The notes under the pieces were generated by a model. That model did no database searches and had not been told where the DNA came from. It worked only from the letters and a program-made list of their open reading frames with translations. The position numbers and the translations under genes were made by a program. 64,000 nt of DNA, taken from Nectonema munidae (taxonomy: Eukaryota; Nematomorpha; Nectonematoida; Nectonematidae). Below are positions 44,355 through 57,300 of this stretch, piece by piece; position 1 is the first letter of the stretch, and each line of letters starts with the position of its first letter. The DNA is taken from NCBI GenBank assembly GCA_030549495.1, contig JAUIRK010000077.1:310001-374000 (forward strand), written 5' to 3'.

Positions 44355-47300
44355 AATTTTTGTGATAAATAAATATATAATTTTATTAAAAATGTGGGAT
44401 TTTATTTATATATCAAGTATAACAAATGTAAGTGTTACACATATATTTCAAGTTTACAATGTTCTAAGTGTTTGAATTCCGTCCACTCTAACAAATTCTG
44501 TAAAAAGAGTATAGTTGCATGTGCATATTGTGCTTCAAAAGAGCATGAATATAAATATTGTAGTGTAAAAGACGATCCCAAAAAACTTCAACGTTCTAAT
44601 TGTCTTGATAATCATTCTGAGGTAAAGAAAATGTAAAGAAATGGTAAAGAAAAATTTAGAATATGTAAAATCTATTACTGATTTTTATCTTTAAAATCAA
44701 ATAAACAGATGTCTTTTATTATGAATCAAGGTCTATTTGGTTTTCCATACTTTATCGACTATTCATTATATAACCCTTATTCTTCTACAGTAAATAATTT
44801 AGAACATCCATTTAAACTATATAAACTTAATCTTTTATCGTTGCATATTCAATCTCTTAATTCTAAGTATAGTTCCTTATTGACCTTTCTGGATTCATTT
44901 TATGTTCACAACGACGCTTTCCCACATCTGATTTGTTTGCAATAAACTTGGTCTAAAAACTTTGACAAAGCATTTAATATTGGTTGTTACAACTCATACG
45001 TTCATAACGACTTATAATATTTTGTTTGTTGTATCCATGTTAAGAGCAAGTATTTTGAAGTTCATGGTGAACTATAAATATGATTTTAAAATGAGTATCT
45101 TTGCTGGAGATTTCAACCTTGATTTGTTCAAAAGTATGATCAACTTCTCTGTCAAATCATTTCTTAATATATCGCTTTCAAACTCTTATAAATCATCGAT
45201 ATCCAAGTATACTCGTTTTTGTAGTCAAACTTTATTGCTACCGTTTTTTCACAAACATTGAAAAAGTTATACATGGAGAATTTCAGAGCTTCTTTGTTTG
45301 GATAAACAAAAATGGAATGATAATAATTAATCAAAAAAATCAAAACTAATGGTTTTCTCTATGAATAAACCAATAAGTCTTGGAATGGATAATTTTTTGT
45401 TTGAAGTTGTTAAAAACTTTCAACTCTTAGGTGTAGTGATAAATGGAAAATTAAACTAGAAAAATCATATTGTATGTGTAAATGGTAAACTATCTAGGGT
45501 TATTGGAATTTTAAAATCTATCAAATGCTCTTTTCCTCTGAAAGTTAAAAAATTATTATATAACTCATTTTTTTACCTTATATAAATTATTGCATACAAT
45601 TATGGGGACATGGTAATCTCTCAAGTTTGAAAATTACCCAAAAAAAGCTGTAAGGTACATTTATAACGTTAATCATATAAGTTATACTAGTCACTTTTTT
45701 CTTGATTCCAATATTCTAAAAATTAGGGACCTTTATATATACAACTCGTCCATGTTCATGTACAAACTTTTTAATGGTTGTTTGTCTGATCCTTTTGAAA
45801 ATATCCTTGATTTTCGCTTAGCCGATTGTAAGTATGATTTGCGTTATAGTAGTAATAGTAGTAGTAGTTTATTCACAAATAATGAACAAATTTCTAAAGT
45901 TACAATTGAAAACATATCGAGGGAAAGAAAACACATTTAAAACAACGCAGGGTGAGAAAAAAGATTGAAAAAATAAAATTCATTATTTGAGGGTTGTAAG
46001 ATAGCCATAGACCGTTGGTATATACAACCTTGAAGCCAAAGGGGAAAACAAAATAACAGTGTATGAGTTATTTAGGGAAGTAGTGCTGATTGATGTAGAT
46101 GAAGTGAAGTCAAGGTTTACAGGAAAAACAAGAACGTTGTGTGCACTTCTTGGATTTATACTTGGTGAAACATGTTGATTTGAATTCATTTTTGATATGT
46201 GATATGGAGCTTTATTTCTGTATATTCTCAATGTTATTATTGTGAAAAGTAGCAATTTTATATGAAAAGCATTGCAAGGAGTTCGAAGCTGTAAAAGAAG
46301 GTAAGATCATCATGTTCTCAAATCTTGGTGAGGTTCTGAGTTTTTCTTTGTTGTAATGGTTAAAGTTCCTGATAATGTGTGAAGGCAGATTATTCACAAT
46401 TTTGTAAGTGTAATGTAGCAGTTTCATTTGATATAGATCTTCAATTTTCAAAATATTATGGTTGTAAAAAAATAAAGAAGTGTGGCTTGATGGCGGTACT
46501 CTGTGAATAATTCTGAGAGCTTTTTTCTGGAGAATAAGGAGAGAAGAAAGTTGATCTTGACCAAAATTAAGTAGGCTGTATTTCAAATGTGGCATAAAAG
46601 GAGATTTGAAGATCAATATAAGATTATGGGTGTTGAAGATATTTCGAGTCAATTTTAGTATGTTCAAAACATATATGCACTTTTTGATGATTTGTTGAAC
46701 ATGGTCACTCCAAGTGAGCTTACAATTAAGAGTTAAGCCAAGAAGATTGAAATTGTTAACCTGCTGAAGTCCATGTTTAATGAAAACATCAATTGAAGTT
46801 GCGTTAATGGGACTGAATATCATAAACTTTGACTTAGACTTGTTGATTGTAAGACAATTACATGTAAACGAATTTTGGATTTTATCCAGCTCGTCGTATA
46901 GTATTTGAGAGTATAGAGATGGTAAATCGTTGAAAAATAAAATGAAAAGTAAAGGTGACAAGACTGAGCCTTGAGGGATAGTATATGGGATGAATAAGTG
47001 AAAACCGAGAAGCAACCATTTATAGATACTGATTGGTATCTATCTTTCAGGTAGGAGTTCATAAATAAAATTGTTTTAAAACTGAAAGCATACTTTAATA
47101 GCTTAAACAGAAGTTTATCATGAGGAATGGAGTCGACGGCTTTTTTGACGTCTAGAAAAATTGAAGAAGTGAACTAACCTTTTTCTTTTGCTTGGATAAT
47201 TTTTTCGATAAACACAGCGTGGACGATTTCAGTAAAGTAGGCTTCACGCAAAGCAAATGGTTGTTCGAATATAATGTTATAATTTTCACGTATGAGCTTA

Positions 47301-48126
47301 CTTGGAACCAAATCACTTTTTCGAAAATCTTGGTAAGGTGGAGATGATTGAAATAGGGCGATAATTTTCAACCTTATTTCTATCACCATTTTTGGGAATA
47401 GGTAAAACTCTGGAGTGTTTCAAACAAGATGGAAAACGAGCTTTTTCAATGCAGAGATTGAATGAAACTTAATTAATCTTATGAAACTTTTTGTTTCCTT
47501 GCTGAGAGGATCTGCCTCATGAAGTATAAATTTATTACTAAATTTCCTAACTATGACAGAATGAAATTTTACCAAACCCTTAAGTTTAAATTTTCAGATT
47601 TCTGGAACTCTAATAGTTATATGCTAGAATACACATATTTGAGTATCGGTTTGTTCAAAAAATTAATTACAAAAAGAATTAATTGGGAAATACTTATCCA
47701 GATGTGAGACTTGCAATTGTTATTCGTGTTTTCTTTTAATACTCGTGCGTCCTAATTCTTTTCTATCATATACTACACTTATTAGTTGATTTAATATTTA
47801 TATAATAAATCATTTATATCAATTGTTGTTAATCTTTTATACTATATTTATGCTTGCACAATTATAATCTATTTTTTTAAATTGAATTTTTAACTGTATA
47901 TAAATTATGGATTGTTTTCATATGTTATTTGTTTCCAGATATCTTATTAGTTATTATATATCATATTTTGTGTCATTTCATTTGAGCGGCTTCACGGCCT
48001 TTTGAAATACACAGTTCCTTATTAGTTACCTTAATTTTGTAAATTTATAAATATGACTTCTCATAAAAGATGAACTATTGTATTCATTAATTGAATTTCA
48101 AATAAATTGCTTCTCCAGAAATTTCT
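44355..48126 (+). mobile_element. LINE (L2/CR1-like) inserted in X, itself split by another LINE
   Basis: TCTGTAAGC stands on both sides (44346-44354, 48127-48135), the target duplication. Forward blocks: a zinc-knuckle-like part 44394-44636 (CSKCLNSVHSNKFCKKS, CAYCASKEHEYKYC), endonuclease remains 44800-45260 (LSLHIQSLNSKYSSLL, AGDFNLDLFK), RT C-terminal remains 45300-45940 (FNSFQLLGVVIN-type, KIRDLYIYNSSMFMYKLFN), then 47519-47710 and a long 3' UTR. The central RT is missing. Broken by many stops. Confidence 0.7.
45985..47515 (-). mobile_element. Second LINE, reversed, nested in the first
   Basis: Minus frames 47389-47174 (EIVHAVFIEKII, AKEKG), about 47170-46960 (SIFLDVKKAVDSIPHDKLLF, PQGSVLSPLLFILFFNDLPS) and 47015-46212 (a 267-residue frame: CLTINKSKSKFMIFSP, LLGLTLNCKLTWSDHV, QKKALRIIHRVPPSSHTSLF). 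Where the FADD catalytic box should follow NDLPSLYS, the frame passes directly to LYDELDKIQNSF near 46905, so the active site is gone while the frame is kept. The forward LINE resumes at about 47519. Confidence 0.75.
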
Positions 48127-49399
48127 TCTGTAAGCGTCATTAAAATATGCGGTTTAAGTTTGAAAACTGTTTTCAAATATATCTTAAATTTTATATGAAA
48201 TATATATTTTTATACCAAATCAACCATACTAGTTTAATTTATGGACTGAATTTTTGCAGTTAGGATGTGAAAATACCTAAAAGTATCAATCAAATTTGCG
48301 TTTAGTTCTAAAATTTGTTTCCAAAAATATTGATTCAAATTTTACATGAAATATATGTTTTTATAGCAAAGATCATGATGATTTCATTTCTTGACGCAGT
48401 TCTCCCATTTAGAGGTTTTACTGCTAGTGTCAATCAAATTTGCGGTTTATGTCTGAAAACTATATCCCAAAATTTTCTCACTAATTGTACATGAAATATA
48501 TGTTTTATACCAATTCAACCATGATAGTTTTATTTCTGAAATCCGTTTTTGCATTTAGAAGTTTTAAATGTCTGAAACTGTCAATCAAATGTTCGATTTA
48601 CGTCTAATGTCTACGCAAATATTTTTGAAATTTAAATAAAATATCTGTTTTTATGCCAAATGGAAGATACTGGTTTTATTTTTGGACACAGGTTTGGCAT
48701 TTATGGCTTTAAAATATATGAAAGCTTCAATCAGATTTGCGGTTTATTTCTAGATACTGTCTTCAAAAATATTTACAAAAAAATAAAATATCTCTTTCAA
48801 ATAAAATATCTGTTTTATACCAAATCGATTATGCTTATTTTATTTCTGTACTGGATTTTGGTTAATACGGTTAAAAAATATCTCGAAGTGGCAATTAAAT
48901 TAGTAATGTATGCCTGAAAATCAATTCTGTAAAATTTTTTCAAAAAAATGTTGCATATTAGTTATATAGTAAAAATATACTTTTTTTTGGTATATTTTGG
49001 CTTATAATACTTTTTTTTAATCATCTTGAGTATGAAATATTTATTTAAAAAAACAAAACGTATTATAAAATATTTTGAAGATTAGTATTAGAGAAGGAAG
49101 CACCTTGAAAACTAATTGAAAAGTGAACGTGTGATCAAAAGAAATAATTTTAAAAAATGTGTATTTTGACTAAATGGAAGATCTACCATGTTCTAATGAA
49201 CTAGGAAGTGGTGTAATTATCTAATATTAGGTGCTATAAAAAAGATTTTGACTGTGAAAAAGAAGTCCCTCTTTTATAGATGAAAAATATTTAAATAAAA
49301 ATCTTATCATCTAAGATTACAATTATCATTTAACTAAAAATTTAGAATAGGTCAGATTTATCAAAAATGGAAAACTTTGGCGTGAAAGAGAGAATCTTT

Positions 49400-52300
49400 T
49401 AGATGAAGAACGTGGACAACTTTTTGTAATTGAAAAATATAAATCACGAATGATTCATCAGAAAAAAAATCTTTGGACTGAGATTGGTTTACATATATTC
49501 AAGAAGATTTTTTAATCAGAATGCTTTGAGGGAGTAAAAAATTTGTTCAAAATAAATCCTTATAAAAATATTTTCAAACTCACATTGAAGAAAATAAATT
49601 TTTAATGAAAAGAGAGCTACCAAGAAAGGATCATCATAGAATGAATAGCAAAATTACATTTGTTGAAAAAATTGACTCAAGGGTTTCAAATATGAAATCA
49701 CATCTGTTATCTTCCGTTGTGAGTATGTCGACAAACGTCCAAAATAAAATTAAAAGCTTTACAGAAGCTGTCCAAAGCTCAACAACAAATGTGAAACTTT
49801 CAAAATCTGTCATTATCTCACACATTAAAGACCCAAAGAGATTTCAAACTCCCTCTATGATCAAACAAGCTATCTTGTCGGAACGTCTTGATGTTGTGCC
49901 CTTAATTTCCTACGCTAGAATACTGAATAGTGGTAAATTATTAATAGAAGCGAAAAATCCTGATAAAAGAGAAGTACTTATTGGAGGTTGGCCAGAAAAT
50001 TTTTTTGGTGATACCTCAAACATTTCCAAGATGGATCAACCAACTAATCAAACACATAATCATCAATGGGTCATCATTCCTCGTATCGATAAAAAAAATC
50101 GATCTTACTCAATTTGAGTCTTGTGTCAGAGGAGAATTCAAATCAGTCTCTCAAATTATCAATCTTTCTGAAAAAGCTGGACATTCTTCCGTCACTTTGA
50201 AAATGCTTCTGACTGATATCAATGAGTTTGAAAGAATCCTAAAACTTGGTCTTTTTTTGATTTTTATCACTACAGCGCAATAGTTTCTGTCCACAAACCA
50301 TTACGCTGTTACAAATGTCAACGGTTTGGCCATGTTGCTGCAGCCTGTAAATCACAGTCTCGTTGTTTAAATTGTGGGTCCTCAGATCCTACGCATATTA
50401 CTCCTTGTCTTCTCCCACCAAAATGCTGCAACTGTAAAAGCGATCATCAAGCAAACAGTAATAACTGTCCAGTCTTCATTAGAAAATTTAACCAAGTTAA
50501 AAGTGTCATGAACCATGTACAATAAGGTATGTTTCACAAATATCCGTGGTATTCTTTCCAATTTTTTGAATTAAAATTCATGATTATCTCAAATAAACTC
50601 TTATGGTATGCATCTCTGAAACTTTTTTGTCTACTAAAGTACCCGACAGAGTGATTGAAATAAATGAATGCAATTTGCTTCGAAAAGATCGGAATGCTTT
50701 CGGAGGAGGTCTGTTAATATATTTTCATAGTTCAATAAAGCACAAAATTACTAAACTTTCAACAACAGAAGACTACGAAGCTATTTTTTCAGAATTAATT
50801 TAAGTACTATTGAACTTAATACTGCTTTCATATACAGACCCCCAGAAGCTAATATCTCTTTGCTTGATGAACTTAGATCATTTCTCAAAGACACAAATCT
50901 CAATTCTAAAACGGTTAATCTTATACTAGGAGACTTTAACGTGCATAACTGCCGATGGTGCCAACATGATTCAACAGATGTTTTTGGCACAGAAACTGAA
51001 TTATTTTTATTGAGTATGGTTTGACTCAGATTGTTTGTGATCCAACTCATTTTCCAGATCGTCTTCTAGGTAAATCATCTTTGATTGATCTTCCTGCTTC
51101 GGACGTACCTGTCACTTTTACTAACACTACTGTCCTTCCTCCTATTGGCTCTTCTGATCATGGTCTAGTAGAACTTAATTTAAATCTATTCACTACTTCA
51201 ATTAATAATCCGAAATTCGTCTAGCCATCTCTAACTTTGACTGGTCTCCTTTTTCAGTTTAAATGATGTGAACCAAGCTCTTAGCTTACCAAAGCTCTGC
51301 ATGAACAGATCCCCCAAACATACTTTGCCCTTCAAAACTGAACTATTTACTCATCTCGCTTCTTTAAAACGGCGTACTTGGCGCAACTTTAAAATTTCAA
51401 ATTCCCAAATGGACCTTGAAGCTTACCGTAAGGCTAGAAATTGTCTGAAGCAAGAATGCGCTCGAATCAAGCAGCTTTATTACAAAGATAACGCTACAAA
51501 GATCGCAAATGCTCAATCTACTCGACTTTACTGGTCCTTTGCAAAAAATATTTATAATTTGTTGAAAATAATTCACCAATTCCAGAAATTCTTCATAAAG
51601 AAAAAATCTTGTATAATGACTTGGATAAAGCTAACATCTTTAACTACTACTTTGCTGGATCAGACCCCTCAAATCTAAATTCCAATCATAGATATCCCTT
51701 ACCCTCGACAAAAACAACTACTTTACTTGATGACTTTTTTGTCTCACCAGATCTTGTTTTGAAGAAACTTTTATCCTTAAACGTGAATAAATCTATTGGA
51801 CCAGACAGAATCCCAAATATTTTACTGCGAAATTGCGCTTATCAATTAAAAGATAAACTAGCTCATTTATGTACATTGTCTTTTGCTACTGGAGTTGTGC
51901 CCGCAGTTTGGAAAACTTCTCATGTTACACCCATTTATAAAGGAAAAGGTGGAAAATGAAATATTAACAGCTATCGTCCTATCTCAATTATTTCTTGCGT
52001 GGGTAAACTAATGGAAAATTTAGTTAATGACACTTTGATGAATCACTTGCTAACAAATAGGTTGGTATCATATGTCCAATTTGGGTTTTAACCAAACCAC
52101 TCAACTTCTGAACAACTTTTACTTATGTACCACAATTGGATTATGTCTGCTGACAAAAATAACGATCCACTGTGTGCTTTCTTAGACTTATCTAATGCTT
52201 TTATGGCTATGCCCCACAAAGCTATCTGCCATGTTTTGCCATTTTTTGGTATTCGAGGTAAATTATTTGCGTGGATACAAGACTACTTGAATGAAAGAAC

Positions 52301-53365
52301 TCAGCATACAAAAATAGGAAATACATTTTCTGGGTGTAGTTTAGTCAAAACGGGAGTTCCACAAGGAAGTGTGTTTGCACCTACTTTGTTTATCATTTTC
52401 ATCAACGAGCTTCTTGTCAACATCCAAGACTTCAGCAAAAGTCTGCCAAACGTTATAGATCTTACACCTGCTGCTTATGCTGATGATATACTTATTTCAG
52501 TTTCCTGTAATTACTCTACATTATCTGCTGAAATCTTGAATCGTGCTTTAATCATTGCGTCAAAGTGGGCAAATTTTCAAAAAACTGTGGCCATGAAATT
52601 TTCCAAACCAAAATATTCATGCGACAATAGAAACTGCCAAATTTTATTTGATGGATATAAAATACCATTCACTAGTGAGCACAAACATCTTGGAGTAATT
52701 CTAACTAACGACCTAAAGCAAAAACGTCAAGTTCAAGAGATCTGTCGGAAAAGAATGAAAGAACTTTATGTACTACGTCTAATCTTCCAAATAACTCTGA
52801 ACAACTTCTGCTAAAAATTTACAAAGCTTTCATAAGATGTCATATGGAATATGCCTCAATCCTATGTGTGGAGCCGAAAAAGTCTTAACAAACTGTTTAG
52901 ATCGCTACAACGCCGTGCAATACGTATAATTATCGGTCTTCGCTCCCGAGACGTAGTTACTCAAGATCTTTATAATCTTCTAGGACTCGATAAATTACAG
53001 TTTAGACGCAATTTCTCACTTGCTTGCATTGGTTACAAATACTACCATGGTAACTGTCCATTAGCACTAATGCCTTTTGTCTCTCATCAGAAAATTTTGC
53101 CCCACAGAATACGTCACCATACTTACGTTAATTGTAATACCCTAACTTTCTCGTCGACTTTCTCCGAACAATCTCCTCTTATACTTCTCTCTCAAATGCT
53201 CAACACGCTCACCTCTGATTGCTTGCAACAACAATCTAATCTTAATGCTAACGTGAAAATAAATCGTTTTTCCACTTTCCTCACATCATATAGAATGTTT
53301 TATATCTACTTTCCAACGGTCATATGGTCATGGTATAAATAAAAATGTTTAATAATAATAATAAA
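49400..53365 (+). mobile_element. Near full-length LINE, I/Jockey-like, with TAA-repeat tail
   Basis: ORF1 at 49605-50520 (with frame changes at about 50100 and 50270): gag-like first part, then zinc knuckles RCYKCQRFGHVAAACKSQ, RCLNCGSSDPTH and CCNCKSDHQANSNNC. ORF2 from about 50580: endonuclease (CISETFLS, LILGDFNVHNCRWCQ, SSDHGLVELN), then RT at 51609-52814 ([68 protein letters not shown] and catalytic AAYADDILIS), and a C-terminal part to 53342. The 3' end is (TAA)n at about 53348-53362, typical of I-type elements. It inserted in X. A handful of stops and shifts separate the frames, so it is inactive but fairly young. Confidence 0.85.
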
Positions 53366-53554
53366 GTATAGAAGAAATGACGTAGAGACTACGAGCCTAT
53401 AACGAATTTGTAGCCAAAAAGATGAAGGTCCTATCGAGTTACATAAGTTACTGTAGAATGAAATATTTTGAGTGAATTAAACACCTAAAGTTGGTTTATT
53501 AAATAAATTAAGAAAATAATTACCAGAGAAATACTGCAAGTAGAACTTATTTTT

Positions 53555-53965
53555 ATGTTTATATATTTGACATTGATATACAGGTTTAATTGATTTTTTT
53601 ATTGATTTCATAAAAAATGAACATCACCATTAAATTCAATACACTTAAAATGTATAAAAAAAATTTTATAACAATACCAATTTTAACTTTGACATGGGCT
53701 GTCATATTTTAATTTTTTTTTTGAGGTTTGATTAATTTTCAAAAATTAATTGTATAAAATTTTTTTTTTGAGATAAATCAATTTTTTAACAGATTTGATT
53801 GATTTTCATAAAAAAATGAATATCACCACTGAATTTAGCATACTTGAAAATTAATAAAAAGTTCCTTTTTGAGATAAGCTGTCAAATATAAATCAATTTT
53901 TGACAGGTTTGATTGATTTTGATAAAAAAATGGACATTTAAAAACATTTATAAAAACTTATTAAT
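53555..53965 (-). repeat. satB array of X copy 1
   Basis: About three units with TTTGATTGATTTTNATAAAAA, ATGAACATCACCATTAAATT and ACTTGAAAA/ACTTAAAATG words. They are the inverse of the array at 59756-60290. It ends about 320 bases from the poly(A) signal of the neighbouring gene. Confidence 0.7.
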
Positions 53966-54286
53966 AACTGAAAAAAATAAGGGGTGGGGGCACTTTACGC
54001 TCCCAGCACTTGAGCGGACAAATTTAGCCCAGCACTAATAGGGTTAATAACTTATGTCAATTTTATGCATCTTTTAATTCTGAAATCTAATCAAAATCCC
54101 AACTTTACACCCTCAAAAAAGTAGAAATCTTGATTAGTTAAAACGAGCTACAAATTTAGATTCAGTGAATCAATACTACCAAAATCGAAATTGAAACAAT
54201 TATATTTTACTATCCTACATTGAGAAATTTAACCCAAAAATGAGAATATCATAGCAAAAATGAGTTTTTGTTTAATAATATGACTA

Positions 54287-54292
54287 TTTATT
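54287..54292 (-). terminator. Poly(A) signal of the unknown four-exon gene
   Basis: TTTATT on the plus strand gives AATAAA on the gene strand, 84 bases after its stop codon. Confidence 0.55.
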
Positions 54293-54375
54293 AGACAAGG
54301 AAAAATCAAAGTTTAGTGTAAAGTTTAAATTTTAGGTAAAATCTATTCATCTTCTGGTAATGTTTCGAACTTATC

Positions 54376-57300
54376 TCACCGTTTTTGAAGTCTGGTTGAC
54401 AGATTTCTTGATTCTTCTTTGAATTCTACATATACTTCATTGTTGCAAAAGGAAAAACTTCTTGAGGAAACGTTATCTTCTCTTTTTTGCTCAAGTTTGA
54501 ACAAATATTTTTCTCCATCTTCTAAAGTCTGTAAAATTAATAATTAAAATAATATTTCTTTTTTTGAACTTAACTTAGGTAACATAACATTTGCAGCATT
54601 GCATTAATGCTCACAATGTCGCCATAGAAGCTTCTAGGTTATTTAATAAGTATTGAAAAGTGATGCTTTAATTTTTCAACATCTGGAGAAATCTTAGATT
54701 TATGGAGAACTTATGTAAAAAAGTTTAATAGTATTCCTATTTGAAATAAAGTCTGATTAATGATTAAAACTTTTAATTTTAATTGTGCATTTGTAGTTTG
54801 ATTGTAAATTTAATTACTTATTAAATATCTGCCACAAATACGGAATTAAATGTTTAGAATCTTCCGAAAATAAGGTATATCATGGACGTTCCAAGCGCAG
54901 CGAAGAAACAGAAGGAAGGAAATTTAATATTTTCTAATAATTTTGCCAATAGAAAAAGTTACTCAAATTTGGTAACTCAGAAAATGAAATAATAAGTAAA
55001 TTAAATATTATCTATTTCCTCCGTCACCAAAAAAGGATGCATACAGACAATGCTTCGCGCCAAAAAAGACTCTTGGGTGAGGTTTTCCAGCCAGCACTCA
55101 ATTAGCCGATGGAACATCATAAGCTGGTTAAAATAAAAAAAGTTGTCACACTTTCTGACACAAAACTTTCTAGTTCATCAGAACCCAACCACCAACTAAG
55201 ACATTCTCTTTCTATCCAGAATTTATATTCCACACTTTACTTTCTCTGGCTTACCTTTCTACCATACAATCCGAAAACATGCAAAAAACATCATATCCTC
55301 CATTCAAAATCCCATCTTTTCTCTTATCTCCACAAACGAAGTGAACCAATCAAATTCTTAATCCAGTTTCGATCTAAATCCTCATTTTAAAAATAATTCG
55401 CTCCTTATCTTCAATACACGTCTTAAACACTCACATTTCGCGAATCTCTGGAAAATAAGTGAGCTAAAGAAATAAAGACTGTAGCGTCACTAGAAATTGG
55501 AGCCCAATCTACCCAAAGAATATCTTCCCACGTTTCTTCTTTTGTAGAAACGATAATTTGACTTTTAAAACTTTTTTGAGGCACTTTAGAATATAATTTT
55601 TTTTATTTGTAGTTTCTGAAACAACTTTATGTGCATGTGAATTGCAAACTGTTGATAGGGCTTCAATATTTGGCTTTATTTCCTTCAAAGTTTCTGATAT
55701 TTTCAATAATTGCTTTCCGGGGTTTGCTTTTTTGTTATAACAAATAATGGAATGAGAAGACATCTAAACATATCCATATTATTCCTGAAGAATAATGTTC
55801 ATCAAAGAGCTGATTGAAACTTTCAGATAAATTCTGACAGACATAACAGAACCACAAAAAACAAGGAAAGAAAACAATTTGCCATATTTTTACAGGAGTT
55901 ACTTGCGCAAGAAGAATAATTCCAGCAACTATCAGAAGTTTTATTAGTAATGTTGGTAGTATATTTATTTGAAGCAACGATTTGAAAACCAGAATCAGTT
56001 TTCGATTTAGTAGAATACAATTGAGATTTGAAGATGTATATAATATATTAAGCTACATACAAATCCCTACACATAACAATCACACCTCACGCGAGTCATA
56101 TTTCCAACCTGTGTTATTATACTTTTAGATAACAATAACAGCCAATCAACGCTTTTCTAAAATGTCGGCGCTTAAGTATAAAACAAAAAGTGAAAGCGAC
56201 TTACTTGAATGGTAGCTACGCCGTCTGCAACAACTTTCGTTTGATTAGTGTTACGTGAAAGCGGGAATATTCCTTCTCGATAGAATGGTCTCATTAGTTC
56301 ATAATGCCATTCAAAATTTTCCATAAAAAATTTCAACCAAATTTCAATTTTAATACCCGCATTGCAATAACCTCCTTGTATTTCATTAACTTCTAAAAAA
56401 TGTTTAAATAATAATTACATACCTGTTTATAAATCAAAATTTCAAGAAAGTGCGTGTAAGTTTATTGAATTTCTTTACATATCGGAAAATAGAAGAGTTC
56501 CATTGCAAATTCGAGTTGGTCTGTGTTCCTCTACATCAGAAATAATTCAAAATGCGTTAATTAAGTTAAATTCAAAAGTTTTATCATTTGAAATATTTTC
56601 TCGTTTATTTATATTTTATCATAAATTCCTACAATTCAAAGAAGCACTTTTTCTGGTTTTCTTCTCTCTCTGCTATTGCATGGATCAATTAACTTAGTAC
56701 AATTTACTATCTTGCAATATAAAGTTCAGAATAATGATAGTAATTTATATTTTTTACTAATCAGACATTAAATGTTGGAAACATATTCAAATTTATCTAA
56801 ATTTATTGTGTTAATAATTTAGTATATTTAAAAAAAGGTATCAAATTATTTCACTTTAAAAACTAAATACAAAAAGAATCAGATTCTGATTTAATAATAC
56901 CTTGAAAAAAACATTTTAATAATTTTAATCCAATTTACACAGCTTCAAGATTTGAACCTTAGACATAATTAGAATTTAAAACTCGAAGAAAAGTAAAATC
57001 GTGGCTTAATTGGAAGAAATTGAACATCTAGTTCCAGCATATCAAACTAACTATGAGGCGTGCGAAAGGTTGGTTAGATACTGGGTTTCGATAACTGAAG
57101 GTCTTGGGTTCGATCGCGCATTAAGCTTACTTTCCTCACTGTTCGATACAAGCGGTGCAATGGTGCCTTCTCGATGAAAGCACCCCACGACCTTTACATT
57201 TATCTACTATCCACATTAACACATTTCTAGTGTAATTAGTTAGCCAGGATATCACAAAAAGAAACAGTGATGTCATTTAAATGAAGATTATCAACTTATA

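Larger units (their letters stand above)
43767..53965 (+). repeat. Repeat X, copy 1 (forward), opened by two LINE insertions
   Basis: Parts in order: unique left part 43767-44100, satA repeats 44100-44354 and 48127-48960, unique middle 48961-49400, satB repeats 53555-53965. Copy 3 (62400-62745) shows the same left part; copy 2 (59756-61565) shows middle and both satellites in reverse. SatA period is about 148-150 bases by spacing of a shared word (AAATTTTACATGAAATATA). LINEs occupy 44355-48126 and about 49400-53365. No protein is encoded by X itself. Confidence 0.75.
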
